64,000 nt of DNA from Protea cynaroides (GCA_028583415.1 CM053275.1:87352278-87416277), one strand, 5' to 3'. Positions 24,210 through 36,766 are shown, counted from the stretch's first letter. Numbers and translations: made by a program. Notes: generated by a model not told the origin, from the sequence alone.

Positions 24210-24743
24210 TGTTTGGTAACACTCTGACTCCTGCTCCCTAACTCTTGCTCTAGAGTCATTTTTAAGCTCTCATTTTTTCCCAGATCTTATTGAGAGCAGG
24301 AGCCTGTTTGGTAATGTTGCTCTGAAATCAATTCCAAAACTCATTGAGTGCAAGAGGTTGTTTTGTAAAAATGAATCTGGAATGGATTGCACATCTGTGG
24401 TGGTGGTGGTGGGTGGTGATGGTGGTGGTGGGTCGTGGGTGGTGGTGGAGGCGGCGGCGATGGTGGTGGTGGCGGTGGTGGTGGGTAGTGGGTGGTGGAT
24501 GGTGGGGGTGGTGGCGGTAGTGGGCTATGACTTCCAATTTTGGACTCTTTCTTTTGGCTCTGGCTCTGGAAAAGCAAGTATTTTTTATTTTCAAATTTTG
24601 GCTTTGAGAGTCATTTTTTGAATCGATTGACTCCATAGGAGTTGGAATCAACATGGTGTTACCAAACACTTTCTGGCTCCCAAATTACTCCCTGGGAGTC
24701 TGAATCAAAAGCAGAATAGAGGCAGAGTGTTATCAAACAGCAC
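24210..24743. mobile_element. hAT-like MITE with an expanded GGT/GGC tract
   Basis: Termini TGTTTGGTAACACTCTG and CAGAGTGTTATCAAACAGCAC are inverted partners, flanked by perfect 8-bp TTCGTGTC (24202-24209 and 24744-24751). A second inverted layer (ATTCCAAAACTC / GAGTTGGAATC) extends inward. The middle, about 24397-24525, is an almost pure GGT/GGC/GTG tract, which creates long Gly/Val and His/Pro reading frames on the two strands that are not genes. Confidence 0.8.
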
Positions 24744-24751
24744 TTCGTGTC

Positions 24752-25696
24752 TTGTTGCCCTAATAGTAGAGATGAGTTGGAAAGGGTTTTCAAACTAGGG
24801 TTTTAGACAGAGTTTGTTGTTTCACTTTTGGGTTTTCTTGAGAGATCTCCATTGTATTATTTCTTTATTACATAGTGAATCATCTTCATCTTCACCAATG
24901 GATATGATATAGCTTTGCTTGAATCATTTTTTGTTACATGATCTTTCTTGATGGTTATGTTAACATAATCCATTAAAAAAAAAATCGAGTTCTAAGTTTC
25001 TGACTTGTCTAGATCAAAATGAGCATTCTTGATCAAAAGCCCTTAATTAAGATGCAAAAGTTTCTGTGTGAATTGCGTGATGCAGAAGTTGCTTTCCATG
25101 AAACTATCTACATCTTGCAAGTTGGAAGTAATGAAGCTCCAATCCTCACAATGACCGGAATCCGCACTCCTGCAATTGGAATACAGCCAAGATAAGGTGT
25201 CACGGATCGAAGTGACGTACCGAGAATTGGGGAAGAAGATTATCAATGGTAAATATGACACTTTCATGATTAGTTTAATATTTTTTTTCTTGTAACAGGT
25301 GGAGTTACGAATTCGAGTTTTATAACTCAATACATTATACATCTACCTTTCCAAGAAAATCAATCACCCAAAATTGCTTCCCTACCATATCTGTTTCATT
25401 CCCACTTGTCGTCTTGTTGATAGTTGATACTGTTAAACTCCTAAACTCCTAACCTTCCTACCTGATATTTTACACATCATGAATACTGTCTATCAAAGTC
25501 CAAACAACAAATAGGTACCAATAAATATTCACATGGTCGGATGATTAGTCCTTTGTTTGTTAAAACGAATGTAGGGAGGTAGTTTTAAAGGTTTAGGGTT
25601 TAGGGTTTAGGTTTTAGGGTCTCCTCTTTTGTATTTTTTCCCTTCCCACCCCAATAGTGTAACTTGGAATAGGACCCATAAAAAAATAATAGGTAT
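24752..25696. other. Non-coding sequence with telomere-type repeats
   Basis: Includes degenerate TTTAGGG repeats at 25592-25620 (about four units). A 58-codon open frame from 25019 matches nothing recognised. Confidence 0.45.
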
Positions 25697-26410
25697 TGTT
25701 ACGGTTTGAAATTGTCTCGTCGATCTACGATCTGGATAACCTGCAATGACTTAGACAAGAGAGTTGGACGATTAAGCCCCAGGTATACTCTGATGCCTAA
25801 GTCAGATTCCCAATGTAAATAATCAATAGATAGCCGGAAACTATCTCTAGTTTAAAGAGAGGGGAACGTAGAAAGAGTTTGAGTTTATGAGAGATAGAAT
25901 GAATCCTCCTTTACCTTGGCGGGTCGTCCTCTATTTATAGGAGTAGGCAAGAAACATGGAGGAACCAAGACTGTGGGAAATAGATTGTCAATAGGACTGT
26001 CAAGTATCGTCCTGAGGGACGCCCAGGTTGTAGACTCCAAGTAGGAGTATGAGACAGTAGCCGAGGAAGCTAAGTCAGTCAATAACAAGAGTGACACATG
26101 TCACTATAAGAGTGGTCGTATGACCGCGATGGTCTGCATCATACTGTACTAGGAGAAGGACTCCTACGATGTAACCTAGTCGCCTTAGGACTCTGGACTC
26201 CTACCGAGAGACATAACCCAATAAGATTATACCTCCGATTACAAACCGTGTCCTAATAGAACTGTACCTCCACCCAAGAGGCGTATCCGGATAGAATTAT
26301 GACTCCGAGCAGACAAGGCCAAATGCCACTCTATCATGCCTCGTCGGCCTAAGTGATTATGGGTACCACGTATAAGATTTCCATTGGATGATGTTTTTTC
26401 CCCCATAACA
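25697..26410 (-). mobile_element. Ty3/gypsy-type solo LTR (714 bp)
   Basis: On the minus strand it starts TGTTATGGGGGAAAA and ends CAAACCGTAACA, with TGTTA/TAACA inverted tips. Flanks GGTAT (25692-25696) and GGTAC (26411-26415) are a 4/5 target duplication. The end region on the minus strand has the CCTGGGGCTTAATCG-type sequence common next to plant gypsy LTR ends. A TATA box (CTCCTATAAATAGAGG) is at about 25930-25945 on the minus strand. Its inner part from 26082 is included in the tandem duplication, so a truncated copy recurs at 29604-29931. Confidence 0.8.
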
Positions 26411-26617
26411 GGTACCAATAAAGGTGTTGGGAGAGGACCCGAATCTTCTGCTAGGCTAATGCATGGCGCTGCAGGATCCAGCAACAGGGAATGCATCCGG
26501 GTATACATCCAATGCGTTGGTAGATGGGCTGCCAGAACACAAATGTTTGGGTTTGAGTCTTGAGGACAGTCGCTTTGCATCAATAAACCTAATCTTAGGA
26601 TTGACTCCAAACATTGA

Positions 26618-28559
26618 TGGACCTTGAATGACACTGAGAGGGGGGGGGGTGAATCAGTGTGAATACTTTTTCCCTGATATTTCTTTGCTGCCCAGTGCTT
26701 ATGATGAACCGTACGCCCACACACAATCGTATGCAAATCTACCTCGCAACCACTCAGTGGCCAGGTCTACCGGATTTGCACACCCATCCTGCAATTCATT
26801 CCACGTACTTCACAAAGTACATAATTAAAATAAACCACAACACAGAAGGATTACGTGGTTCACCACCACAGTGAGTGATGGCTAATCCACGGAGTAATGC
26901 CCAATGAGCTTCGTATTTACTCAATACTCAATTTTTAATCCTTTACAGGACAAGGATGCTCACCCTAAATTTTCCCAGCATAAAACTGAGAGGGCGTAAC
27001 AACGCCAGAATTCAGGCATAAAGTCAGTGTCCAGCACCCACTGAACACACCACAACTAAAACAATTTTTGAGGCTTATAATGATGCCCTACAATTAAATC
27101 CCAATCTAGCAAGGCATTCAATATTTTTTTTTTTCTTTGCCTAATGCTAGCATACAATAGATTCACATACAACGTAGGCATTCAACATTATCAACCTACT
27201 TTAACATACAATGCATTAATTCAATAAAAAGTAAAGGAGTTGAGAAAATCTCACAACTAATTTTTTCTGACAACTGACGACATTCCTCTTCTTCTGATAA
27301 TCAGTTTATCCCTTGTCATATGCAACCAAGCTCCACCAGCCTTCAAAAACACATCAGTGTATCGACATCAGCATGAACAGAGATGATGAATGATTGTCTT
27401 CAATTTTCAGAGCCAGAAAAAAACCAAAAACCATGAAGTTCTTCTCTTTTTCTTCAAAAACCCCTTTTCAGATCTGTTTTGCACGGCCAGCAGTTTCTCA
27501 AACCATTCTCAATTGATAGAGAATGAAAAACCTAACTCGGAGCAATTTGGATCGTCGGATTTGGCCACCGGATGACCAAGTTATGAAGAAAACAAGTTCG
27601 GCCACTGAAAAAATTCTAAATGGAATCTTTAAACTCCATTTGGTGCGCCTGCGACGCACCGTAGCCGCGCCCGCCGTCTGGTTGTCGCGGTTTGATTGGC
27701 TGCGCAGGGAATCTGCATCCTCATCCGTTAGATCAAAGGTTAAAAGGCGGGATCTGTTGTGGTTCGTCAGATCCGCATAATTAACGTCACTAACGATCGG
27801 ACGGGAATGGTAGCCTTGGATCCGGATCCATCGCGCCCTGCACCGTAGGCGCGTTACACAAAATCATTTCCCGCTTCCATGAGATGCGGTCCATTTTTAT
27901 CTTGCTTCGGCGAATCACAAGCGGCGATAGAATCTTCGCCCGGCGTCGGATATACATTAGCCCGCCTTCACCAGAACCGCCGATTTGGAATCTCGAAGGC
28001 ATGGCTCCATCTTGACTGTTGATAAGGTATTTTAACTTTTACGAACTACCCAAAATGCCCCTGAAAGAGTTTTTAATGGCCTCTGGAACCAATTTTTATT
28101 AAGAAAATCTCTACAGGAAGATTTCTTCCCGAGAGGTGCTTCTCTCTAAAGAGAGAAGCTTTCTCTCTCTAAACATTTTCTCAAATAGATAGGGGATGTG
28201 CACGGCATGCGAGAGGGAATAGGACAGCGCGCGCGGGCCTACTGCCTTGCGGGCCTGCTGCGCTGCTGGCCAGCTTGTGGTGCCATGCGGCTGGCCTGCT
28301 GGCTGGCTACCTTGGTGCTCGGCCAGGCTGGCTGCCTTGGTGCTTGGCCAGGCTGGCTGCCTTGGTGGCATGCCACCTTGGAGGGTCCCACTTTCTCTCT
28401 CCTCTTTCTCTCTCTTCTAATTCTCTCTTCTCTTTCATGCTTCATGCTTCATAGGCTCCGTAACAAAGCCGCAATGCTGTTTTCACTACCATATCGCTTT
28501 GTAGGGTCCGAGACACTCTCTCTCATCAAACTTGACCAAGTTAGCCCAATTTGCCAACA
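26618..28559 (-). mobile_element. Solo LTR of the Sirevirus-like family (unit A)
   Basis: On the minus strand it starts TGTTGGCAAATTGGGC and ends GTGTCATTCAAGGTCCA, matching the 3' LTR at 9889-12006 from its CAAGTTTGATG region to its end. No primer site follows on one side and no purine tract precedes on the other, so it is solo. Flanks ATTGA and ATTAC match only 3/5. Reading frames over it (for example 27523-27780 and 28198-28617) are LTR sequence. Confidence 0.82.
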
Positions 28560-29209
28560 ATTACAATATGAAGGCCGACAAACATATATACCCTTCCAGG
28601 GAACTTTGTATAGGTGAGACCAGTACTGTGTAATGACATTTTTTTAACTATTAAATAATGCTGGGATGACTGTGGGATTTGGAGCAAGTTAATTAACCAT
28701 TTTAAGGATTGGGTCTTTCTACTTGATATCGGCCTGAGTCAAGGTCCTCTTGACATCGATTCTCTTTTGCACACACTAATTGGATTATCACGAAAATCAC
28801 AATATGCAATAGATTGTTTTGGTATTTGAAATGAAAATAATGAAGGAGTTTTAAAAAATCTGAGAGACATGAACACGGATGTCAACAAAGGTACCAATAA
28901 GAATCTCTCTTTTAAAAGTAGATACCTTTTTTTTTATCATAAAGAATGATGGACCCAAACCATGAATATTTCCATGAGACCAAAGGGTTTGACAACCCAA
29001 ATGGTTCCACGAGAATGGGATTAGGGCAATAAGGTGGTTAATAAAAGAGGTTGCATGTCTTTGTCTATGTCTCTAAAGGATATTGTAAAGCATAGAATGC
29101 AATGATCCCCTATAGCTGTCGTCCTGTAGCTTTTCAGGCAAGGATGGGAAACCCCATCTCAATTAGATGCTTGTTACTGGAAAACCCTCAACATCACGAT
29201 GGTCATGAT

Positions 29210-29374
29210 CATGGTTCAAGGTATCGATATCAGTATCGATATTGGTATTGATATCAAAATCATTAATATCGATTTTGAAGCTAACGGAAACTGAATCCTA
29301 ATCCGAACCTGTCTTAATATTATTTTAATAAAGATATACGCACATGCCAATTTCCCATTGAATTTAAAACCATG
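29210..29374. mobile_element. hAT-like MITE (R2 family), unit A
   Basis: 165 bp, ends CATGGTT...AAAACCATG, flanked by perfect 8-bp GTCATGAT (29202-29209 and 29375-29382). The interior holds repeated TATCGATAT words. Confidence 0.75.
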
Positions 29375-29554
29375 GTCATGATGAGAAGAGTATTACTAGG
29401 CTAATCGGCTACCTAAAAATTAATTTTTATTTTCCAAACGCAACAGTAATGCCTTTTGAGGCATTATTATTGGATTCTTGATGCTCTATGAAAATTCCTA
29501 GCAAATACATATGGAATATATCTTCTCACTAGTATATTCTTGTAGAATGTCTTC

Positions 29555-29556
29555 CG

Positions 29557-29605
<49 letters not shown>
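29555..29605. repeat. Poly-A plus (TA)n microsatellite at the duplication junction
   Basis: A-run then about 17 AT units joining unit A to unit B; the equivalent tract ends unit B at 33011-33105. Confidence 0.9.
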
Positions 29606-29607
<2 letters not shown>

Positions 29608-29931
29608 CAAGAGTGACACATATCACTATAAGAGTGGTCGTATGACCACGATGGTCTGCATCATACTGTACTAGGAGAAGGACTTCTACGATGTAACCTA
29701 GTCGCCTTAGGACTCTGGACTCCTACCGAGAGACATAACCCAATAAGATTATACCTTCGATTACAAACCGTGTCCTAATAGAACTGTACGTCCACCCAGG
29801 AGGCGTATCCGGATAGAATTATGACTCCGAGCAGACAAGGCCAAACGCCACTCTATCATGCTTAGTCGGCCTAGGTGATTATGGGTTCCACGTGTAAGAT
29901 TTTCATTGGATGATGTTTTTCCCCCATAACA
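29604..29931 (-). mobile_element. Truncated gypsy LTR at the start of unit B
   Basis: Corresponds to 26082-26410 of the complete solo LTR, including the CCCCCATAACA end. Truncated by the duplication breakpoint and not by insertion. Confidence 0.85.
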
Positions 29932-30138
29932 GGTACCAATAAAGGTGTTGGGAGAGGACCCGAATCTTCTGCTAGGCTAATGCATGGCGGTGTAGGATCC
30001 AGCAGCAGGGAATGCATCCGGGTATACATCCAATGCGTTGGTAGATTGGCTGCCAGAACACAAATGTTTGGGTTTGAGTCTTGAGGACAGTCGCTTTGCA
30101 TCAATAGACCTAATCTTAGGATTGACTCCAAACATTGA

Positions 30139-32018
30139 TGGACCTTGAATGACACCGAGAGGGGGTGAATCAGGTGTGAATACTTTTTCCACGATATTTC
30201 TTTCTTTGCCCGGTGCTTATGATGAACCGGTCGCCCCACACACAATCGTATGCAAATCTACCTGCAACCACTTCGGTGGCAGGTCTACCGGATTTGCACA
30301 CCCATCCCCGCAATTCATTCCACGTACTTCACAAAGTACATAATTAAAATAAACCACAACACAGAAGGATTACGTGGTTCACCACCACAGTGAGTGATGG
30401 CTAATCCACGGAGTAATGCCCAATGAGCTTCGTATTTACTCAATACTCAATTTTTAATCCTTTACAGGACAAGGATGCTCACCCTAAATTTTCCCAAAGA
30501 TAAACCGAAGGGCGTAACAACGCCGAGTTCGAGCATAAAGTCGGTGTCCGACCCACTGAACACACCACAACTAAAACAATTTTTGGGGCTTATAATGATG
30601 CCCTACAATTAAATCCCAATCTAGCAAGGCATTCAATATTTTCTTCTTTTTTTTCTTTGCCTAATGCTAGCATACAATAGATTCACATACAACGTAGGCA
30701 TTCAACATTATCAACCTACTTTAACATACAATGCATTAATTCAATAAAAAGTAAAGGAGTTGAGAAAATCTCACAACCAATTTTTTCTGACAACTGACGA
30801 CATTCCTCTTCTTCTGATAATCAGTTTATCCCTTGTCATATGCAACCAAGCTCCACCAGCCTTCAAAAACACATCAGTGTATCGACATCAGCATGAACAG
30901 AGATGATGAATGATTGTCTTCAATTTTCAGAGCCAGAAAAAAACCAAAAACCATGAAGTTCTTCTCTTTTTCTTCAAAAACCCCTTTTCAGATCTGTTTT
31001 GCACGGCCAGCAGTTTCTCAAACCATTCTCAATTGATAGAGAATGAAAAACCTAACTCGGAGCAATTTGGATCGTCGGATTTGGCCACCGGATGACCAAG
31101 TTATGAAGAAAACAAGTTCGGCCACTGAAAAAATTCTAAATGGAATCTTTAAACTCCGTTTGGTGCGCCTGCGACGCACCGTAGCCGCGCCTGCCGTCTG
31201 GTTGTCGCGGTTTGATTGGCTGCGCAGGGAATCTGCATCCTCATCCGTTAGATCAAAGGTTAAAAGGCGGGATCTGTTGTGGTTCGTCAAATCCGCATAA
31301 TTAACGTCACTAACGATCGGACAGAATGGTAGCCTTCGGATCTGGATCCATCGCGCCGCTGCACCGTAGGCGCGTTACACAAAATCATTTCCCCGCTTCC
31401 ATGAGATGCGGTCCATTTTTTTATCTTGCTTCTGGCGAATCACAAGCCGCGCGATAGAATCTTCGCACAGCGTCAGCGATATACATTAGCCCGCCTTCAC
31501 CAGAACCGCCGATTTGGAATCTCGAAGGCATGGCTCCATCTTGACTGTTGAAAAGGTATTTTGACTTTTACGAACTACCCAAAATGCCCCTGAAAGAGTT
31601 TTTAATGGCCTCTGGAACCAATTTTTGTTAAGAAAAACTCTGCAGGAAGATTTCTTCCCGAGAGGTGCTTCTCTCTAAAGAGAGAAGCTTTCTCTCTCTA
31701 AACATTTTCTCAAATAGATAGGGGATGTGCGCGGCATGCGAGAGGGAATAGGACAGCGCGCGCGGGCCTCTCGCCTTGCGGGCTCTTTGGCTGCCTTGGT
31801 GCTTGGCCAGGCTGGCTGCCTTGGTGGCATGCCACCTTGGAGGGTCCCACTTTCTCTCTCCTCTTTCTCTCTCTTCTAATTCTCTCTTCTCTTTCATGCT
31901 TCATGCTTCATAGCACCTGTAACAAAGCTGCAATGCCTGTTTCACTACCATATTGCCTGTAGAGTCCGCAGACACTCTCTCTCATCAAACTTGACCAAGT
32001 TAGCCCAATTTGCCAACA
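30139..32018 (-). mobile_element. Solo LTR of the Sirevirus-like family (unit B)
   Basis: Second copy of 26618-28559 with the same flanks, created by the tandem duplication and not by a second insertion. Shorter by about 60 bp, mainly through loss in the CTTGG/GGCTGGC-rich block. Confidence 0.82.
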
Positions 32019-32669
32019 ATTACAATATGAAGGCCGACAAACATATATACCCTTCCAGGGAACTTTGTATAGGTGAGACCAGTACTGTGTAATGACATTT
32101 TTTTAACTATTAAATAATGCTGGGACGACTGTGGGATTTGGAGCAAGTTAATTAACCATTTTAAGGATTGGGTCTTTCTACTTGATATCGGCCTGAGTCA
32201 AGGTCCTCTTGACATCGATTCTCTTTTGCACACACTAATTGGATTATCACGAAAATCACAAAATACAATAGATTTGTTTTGGTATTTGAAATGAAAATAA
32301 TGAAGGAGTTTTAAAAAATCTGAGAGACATGAACACGGATGTCAACAAAGGTACCAATAAGAATCTCTCTTTTAAAAGTAGATACCTTTTTTTTTATCAT
32401 AAAGAATGATGGACCCAAACCATGAATATTTCCATGAGACCAAAGGGTTTGACAACCCAAATGGTTCCACGAGAATGGGATTAGGGCAATAAGGTGGTTA
32501 ATAAAAGAGGTTGCATGTCTTTGTCTATGTCTCTAAAGGATATTGTAAAGCATAGAATGCAATGATCCCCTATAGCTGTCGTCCTGTAGCTTTTCAGGCA
32601 AGGATGGGAAACCCCATCTCAATTAGATGCTTGTTACTGGAAAACCCTCAACATCACGATGGTCATGAT

Positions 32670-32834
32670 CATGGTTCAAGGTATCGATATCAGTATCGAT
32701 ATTGGTATTGATATCAAAATGGTTAATATCGATTTTGAAGCTAACGGAAACTGAATCCTAATCCGAACCTGTCTTAATACTATTTTAATAAAGATATACG
32801 CACATGCCAATTTTCCAATGAATTTAAAACCATG
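32670..32834. mobile_element. hAT-like MITE (R2 family), unit B
   Basis: Same as 29210-29374 and flanked by the same 8-bp GTCATGAT (32662-32669, 32835-32842). Confidence 0.75.
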
Positions 32835-33010
32835 GTCATGATGAGAAGAGTATTACTAGGCTAATCGGCTACCTAAAAATTAATTTTTATTTTCCAAACG
32901 CCACAGTAATGCCTCAAAAGGCATTACTATTGGATTCTTGATGCTCTATGAAAATTCCTAGAAAATACATATGGAATATATCTTCTCACTAGTATATCCT
33001 TGTAGAATGT

Positions 33011-33105
<95 letters not shown>
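33011..33105. repeat. Poly-A plus (AT)n microsatellite
   Basis: About 14 A followed by about 40 AT units, the right edge of unit B. Ile-Tyr repeat frames over it are spurious. Confidence 0.92.
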
Positions 33106-33106
<1 letters not shown>

Positions 33107-33985
33107 CCTTTTGGATGCTAAGATGCTCTTCCCCACTCCCGTTCCTAACAAAAAAAAATTGTTGAAAACATACGTGGCTGTAATGAAAAAAAAATTCTTT
33201 TTTTTGTTGATTAAAGCTTAAAGATTCTCCCATGGCCACAAATTTATGTCAATACATAAAAGGATATTGATTGAACTAATATAAAATTCGATATGTGATT
33301 AATTAAATTATGTCGTTTTTTATTCAATGATCCAAGACACAATAATAATATTTTTCTCCAAAAAAAGAACACCAGTAAGTGTGGAAATTGTTTAAGGGAA
33401 AAATATTGAATTCTAAAGACCCAAAACATGATCATTTGATTAATTAGCTCCATTGTTTTGCTCTCTTTTTTTCTTAATTATTATTTATGCTTACGTTATT
33501 TATGAGACACCCTCGAGAACAGGATAAGCATGTAATTTTTATATCTAAAATTGTGACAAAAAAGAGGGGTCACAAGTTGTATATGAACCCACGATAGAGT
33601 ACAAGTGCAAGTACCACTCACTAATATCAGCACTAAATATACACGCAAATCGCATGGATAAAGATGATAAAATATTCAAACATATGAGTTCACATATAAT
33701 TCAATTGGACCGGTTCTTCATGTCTATATTCTACTCTTTACTTAATTCATTTCCACACACCATTTCAGATACTAGTGAGTACAGATAAGGGACAGTGTTC
33801 TTTGGTGGAGGTGATACTTTCTGTTTCTATTGTCTTGAAACTATAGGCTTTATTTTCATAATATTTAAATAAATAAGTATATAAATAAAAGGGTATACTT
33901 TCTTTTTTTTTTTGGTAAATAAAAAAAAAGGGTATACTCAGAGCATGAGTTACCTATCATTACAGGGTTGGGAGGGGCATATATG
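33106..33985. other. Non-coding AT-rich sequence
   Basis: No gene or bounded repeat recognised. Confidence 0.4.
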
Positions 33986-34352
33986 TAGGGCGCAACAGGG
34001 TCGGGTTGGATCGAACTTTTTAAACTCCAGTTCAATCCTGAATCCACTTAACTAAGCCTAGTCCAGCCTTGACACAGCACCTGAAAAATTTAACCCTTAC
34101 CCGCCCTTGGATTGACCCTGATTAACCCTAACCGTGAGGATGGATAAGAGAGATGCAGGGCCTGGGTCAAGCCGATCGAGGAGTAGAAAAAGAAGAACGA
34201 ACAAGAAAAAGAGGAAGAAAAAGATAGAGCCGGACCTGATTCAAGACCAGAAATTCCCAACCTTGACCTACCCTCAAGGCCAAGGTATCTCAACTCAGGC
34301 TCAGAGCAAGTTTAGGCCAATAGGGCCAAAGTGGCCAAAGTTACACCCCTAT
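33986..34352 (-). repeat. Dispersed repeat family R1, copy 2 (inverted)
   Basis: Starts TAGGGCGCAACAGGGTCGGG and ends near GTTACACCCCTA, so the tips TAGGGxxxxAAC are roughly inverted. The purine-rich middle (about 34170-34230) is the complement of the CT-rich middle of copy 1. Confidence 0.5.
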
Positions 34353-34741
34353 AAATTTATATATAGCCTTACCTCCTCTTTCGCAGAAAAACTATTTTTC
34401 AATTCTATCCTACAACAATTAGGTTGCAATGGAGCAACATAAGAATGCCTCAAATAAAATAAATGGCATTTTCTATGTAGTTCACCATTGATACATGAGA
34501 GGAAACAATGGAAGCAGTTATTATCACACTCTCAATCTCTGTCCTAAGTTTAAATAGCAGTCAAGTACCAACAACTAATAGCTATGTTCACTTGCTGGGA
34601 ATTTTGTATTCTTCCTTGTCCTATCTTGTTACAGAGATGTAATCTAACTTCAAATATTTTCATGTCTTGAAGAAATGTTATTAGTTTATTGTCTTTAAAT
34701 AATGATGTATATTAGTCAGAATACCAAGCAAAATTAGATTT

Positions 34742-34919
34742 CAGGTTTCTATGTGGGAAACAAAACTGTATTGATGTTCTTAGTTTCAGTAGCAAAAATA
34801 GATTGCAGGTTTCTGTGTGGGAAACAAAACTGTCTTGATGTTCTTAGTTTCAGTAGCAAAAATAGATTGCAGGTTTCTAAGTGGGAAACAAAACTGTCTT
34901 GATGTTCTTAGTTTCAGGG
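34742..34919 (+). repeat. 64-bp direct tandem repeat, 2.8 units
   Basis: Unit begins CAGGTTTCTATGTGGGAAAC and ends GCAAAAATAGATTG; three successive copies with only a few substitutions, ending at a T-run. Confidence 0.9.
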
Positions 34920-35434
34920 TTTTTTTTTTTTTTTTTTTTTATTTATTTGGGTTCAGAAATATATTTTTAATAAAGATTCCTAACTTAGGGCTTCTTTGTT
35001 CGGAAGTATTAATAAGTCTGTAAGGTATAGTATCAATGGTGATGCATGTATGTGAATAAATTATTATAAATGATATCACCATTAATGACTGGGCAGTAGA
35101 GACGTATGGAACAGTGCCAAGGCTTAAGGCCATTCAATTAATTATCACGTGCTACTTTTGCTTATTTTACTATCTGAACCAAAGCTTAGACTACTCAAAT
35201 CTCTAGATTAGTAAAATTAAAATGTTAAATCAGAGTTTTAAAAGTCATAAACAGTGAACTAAAGACAAACCAGCAACCATATATCAAAAATAAATAAATA
35301 AATAGTTGTGTTAATGTGTAAATCCAATGGCCCTTAATTATCAAACCATGCAATCAGGTTTCTTATTATATATGCTTTTTTTTTTTTTTTAACATTAGGA
35401 GATCTAAGTTTTTCTTTTTATCAGTTTTTTAATA

Positions 35435-35481
<47 letters not shown>

Positions 35482-36514
35482 CATGAAAATTTATTTCTGG
35501 TAAAATCTTTGTACTTTTAAGAAAATGGTGTATTTTACATTAAAATAAATAATAAAAAAAAAATCATTTTGTGTTTTTACAAGGAAACAAACAAAGTCTT
35601 AGGGGAAAAGTTTTCCACACCACTACCACCATCCCCCTAACAAATGGGTTTTATTATTGATTTCTCACTTACCCTAACCATGCATGTGAATCCTATATTT
35701 TAAGTAATTGGCATCGAATCAATTGGATGAACTGATTCATACCAAGTTTGGACTTAATCAACTCTTAATCTGATTTTATTTTAATATTATTATATACAAT
35801 ATCGATCATGTGTCCCAGACTCCCATTGAATTCATTGACCTATTCAAGACTTTGAACATGACCAATACAATCCCATATACTTAGATTTAAAAACATAATT
35901 AATAAAATTTTCTATAATTGATGCCGAACAATGTAGGCCTTTTCCTTTTCCAAGTCTCCCCTTCTTCTGTTTGACAAACCCCCTTCTTCTTCCGCGAATT
36001 CTGAAGGACCTCCACTTAATTACTGGACGGTGCTCTTCTCTATGAAAATTGAAAACGTCGCGGATCGCAATTATACACAGTCACAACTCACTCACACGGT
36101 CACACCACAAGGGCCACAAACACGCTCCACGTTCCACCAATGGCTGAAGAGGGGCTGATCGCGTCATAGGATTGTACGGATTCTGAACGGGACTGTTCAG
36201 TTTGGAGGCTTCGGGACCTCCCTGGGGTTAGGTGGAGATTGAAGTCATGATTCACCAATCACTACAAGACCCAAAATTGCTCTCACGCCATCTTTCACTA
36301 TACATGCAATTTTATGGTCCATTAACATTTTTTTTTTTATTCTCATTTTTTCATGTTTAATATGATAATACACGTCTAAAACATGTTTAATACGTTTCAA
36401 TATAAAAATATGATTTTATGAGAATATATGCAATAGTTCTTAAAAATACATTTAAATATTCGAAACGTGTATAATTCGTGTATTAAACATTACTTTACTA
36501 ATTATAGGTGGGAA
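34920..36514. other. Non-coding AT-rich sequence
   Basis: Includes an (AT)n tract at about 35439-35478 and poly-T runs. No gene recognised. Confidence 0.4.
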
Positions 36515-36766
36515 TATCAATTTGATACCGAAATTTGTGTGTATAGTTTATGCCATTGCTAATGTATAATTTTTTATCTGGTACGATAATGGTTCAAGTT
36601 TTGATACTATATTCTTATTTAGCATGATACAATATTGTACCGGTATATAGATGGTATGTATTATTTCTATACCATATTTTATATTGATTTGTATATCGTA
36701 TATCATCTAAAATTAATATTTTTAAGATGAGAAGTGTTCGAGTGAACATACCAAAATCTTCAAAAT

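Larger units (their letters stand above)
26082..29603 (+). repeat. 3.5-kb tandem duplication, unit A
   Basis: From ATAACAAGAGTGACAC to the poly-A/(AT)n tract at about 29555-29603. Unit B (29604-33105) repeats it almost base for base, including two mobile elements and all flanking sequence. The left breakpoint lies inside a gypsy LTR and the right one at an AT microsatellite. Confidence 0.92.
29604..33105 (+). repeat. 3.5-kb tandem duplication, unit B
   Basis: Near-identical copy of unit A. Differences include a loss of about 70 bp in the GC-rich LTR block (near 31770-31790 versus 28215-28340), small indels around 30500-30560 and an inverted hairpin at 32908-32925. Confidence 0.92.

Noticed and set aside
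24328..24669. Open frames rich in His/Pro or Gly/Val on both strands
   Set aside because: Produced by the GGT/GGC tract of a MITE; no start context or homology.
25019..25195. 58-codon frame starting MSILDQKPLIKMQKF
   Set aside because: No homology recognised, no conserved context, length within chance expectation.
26239..26736. 165-codon minus-strand frame, partly kept in the duplicate at 29871-30245
   Set aside because: It spans a gypsy LTR end, spacer and a copia LTR end. Its retention is due to the recent tandem duplication and not to selection.
27390..27780. Frames identical in both duplicate units (also 30910-31300)
   Set aside because: They lie within the solo LTRs; identity reflects the duplication.
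26613..28564. Full-length copia element in unit A
   Set aside because: No primer site or purine tract next to the LTR and no gag/pol, so it is a solo LTR.
32927..33239. Ile-Tyr repeat proteins on the minus strand
   Set aside because: Translation of an (AT)n microsatellite.
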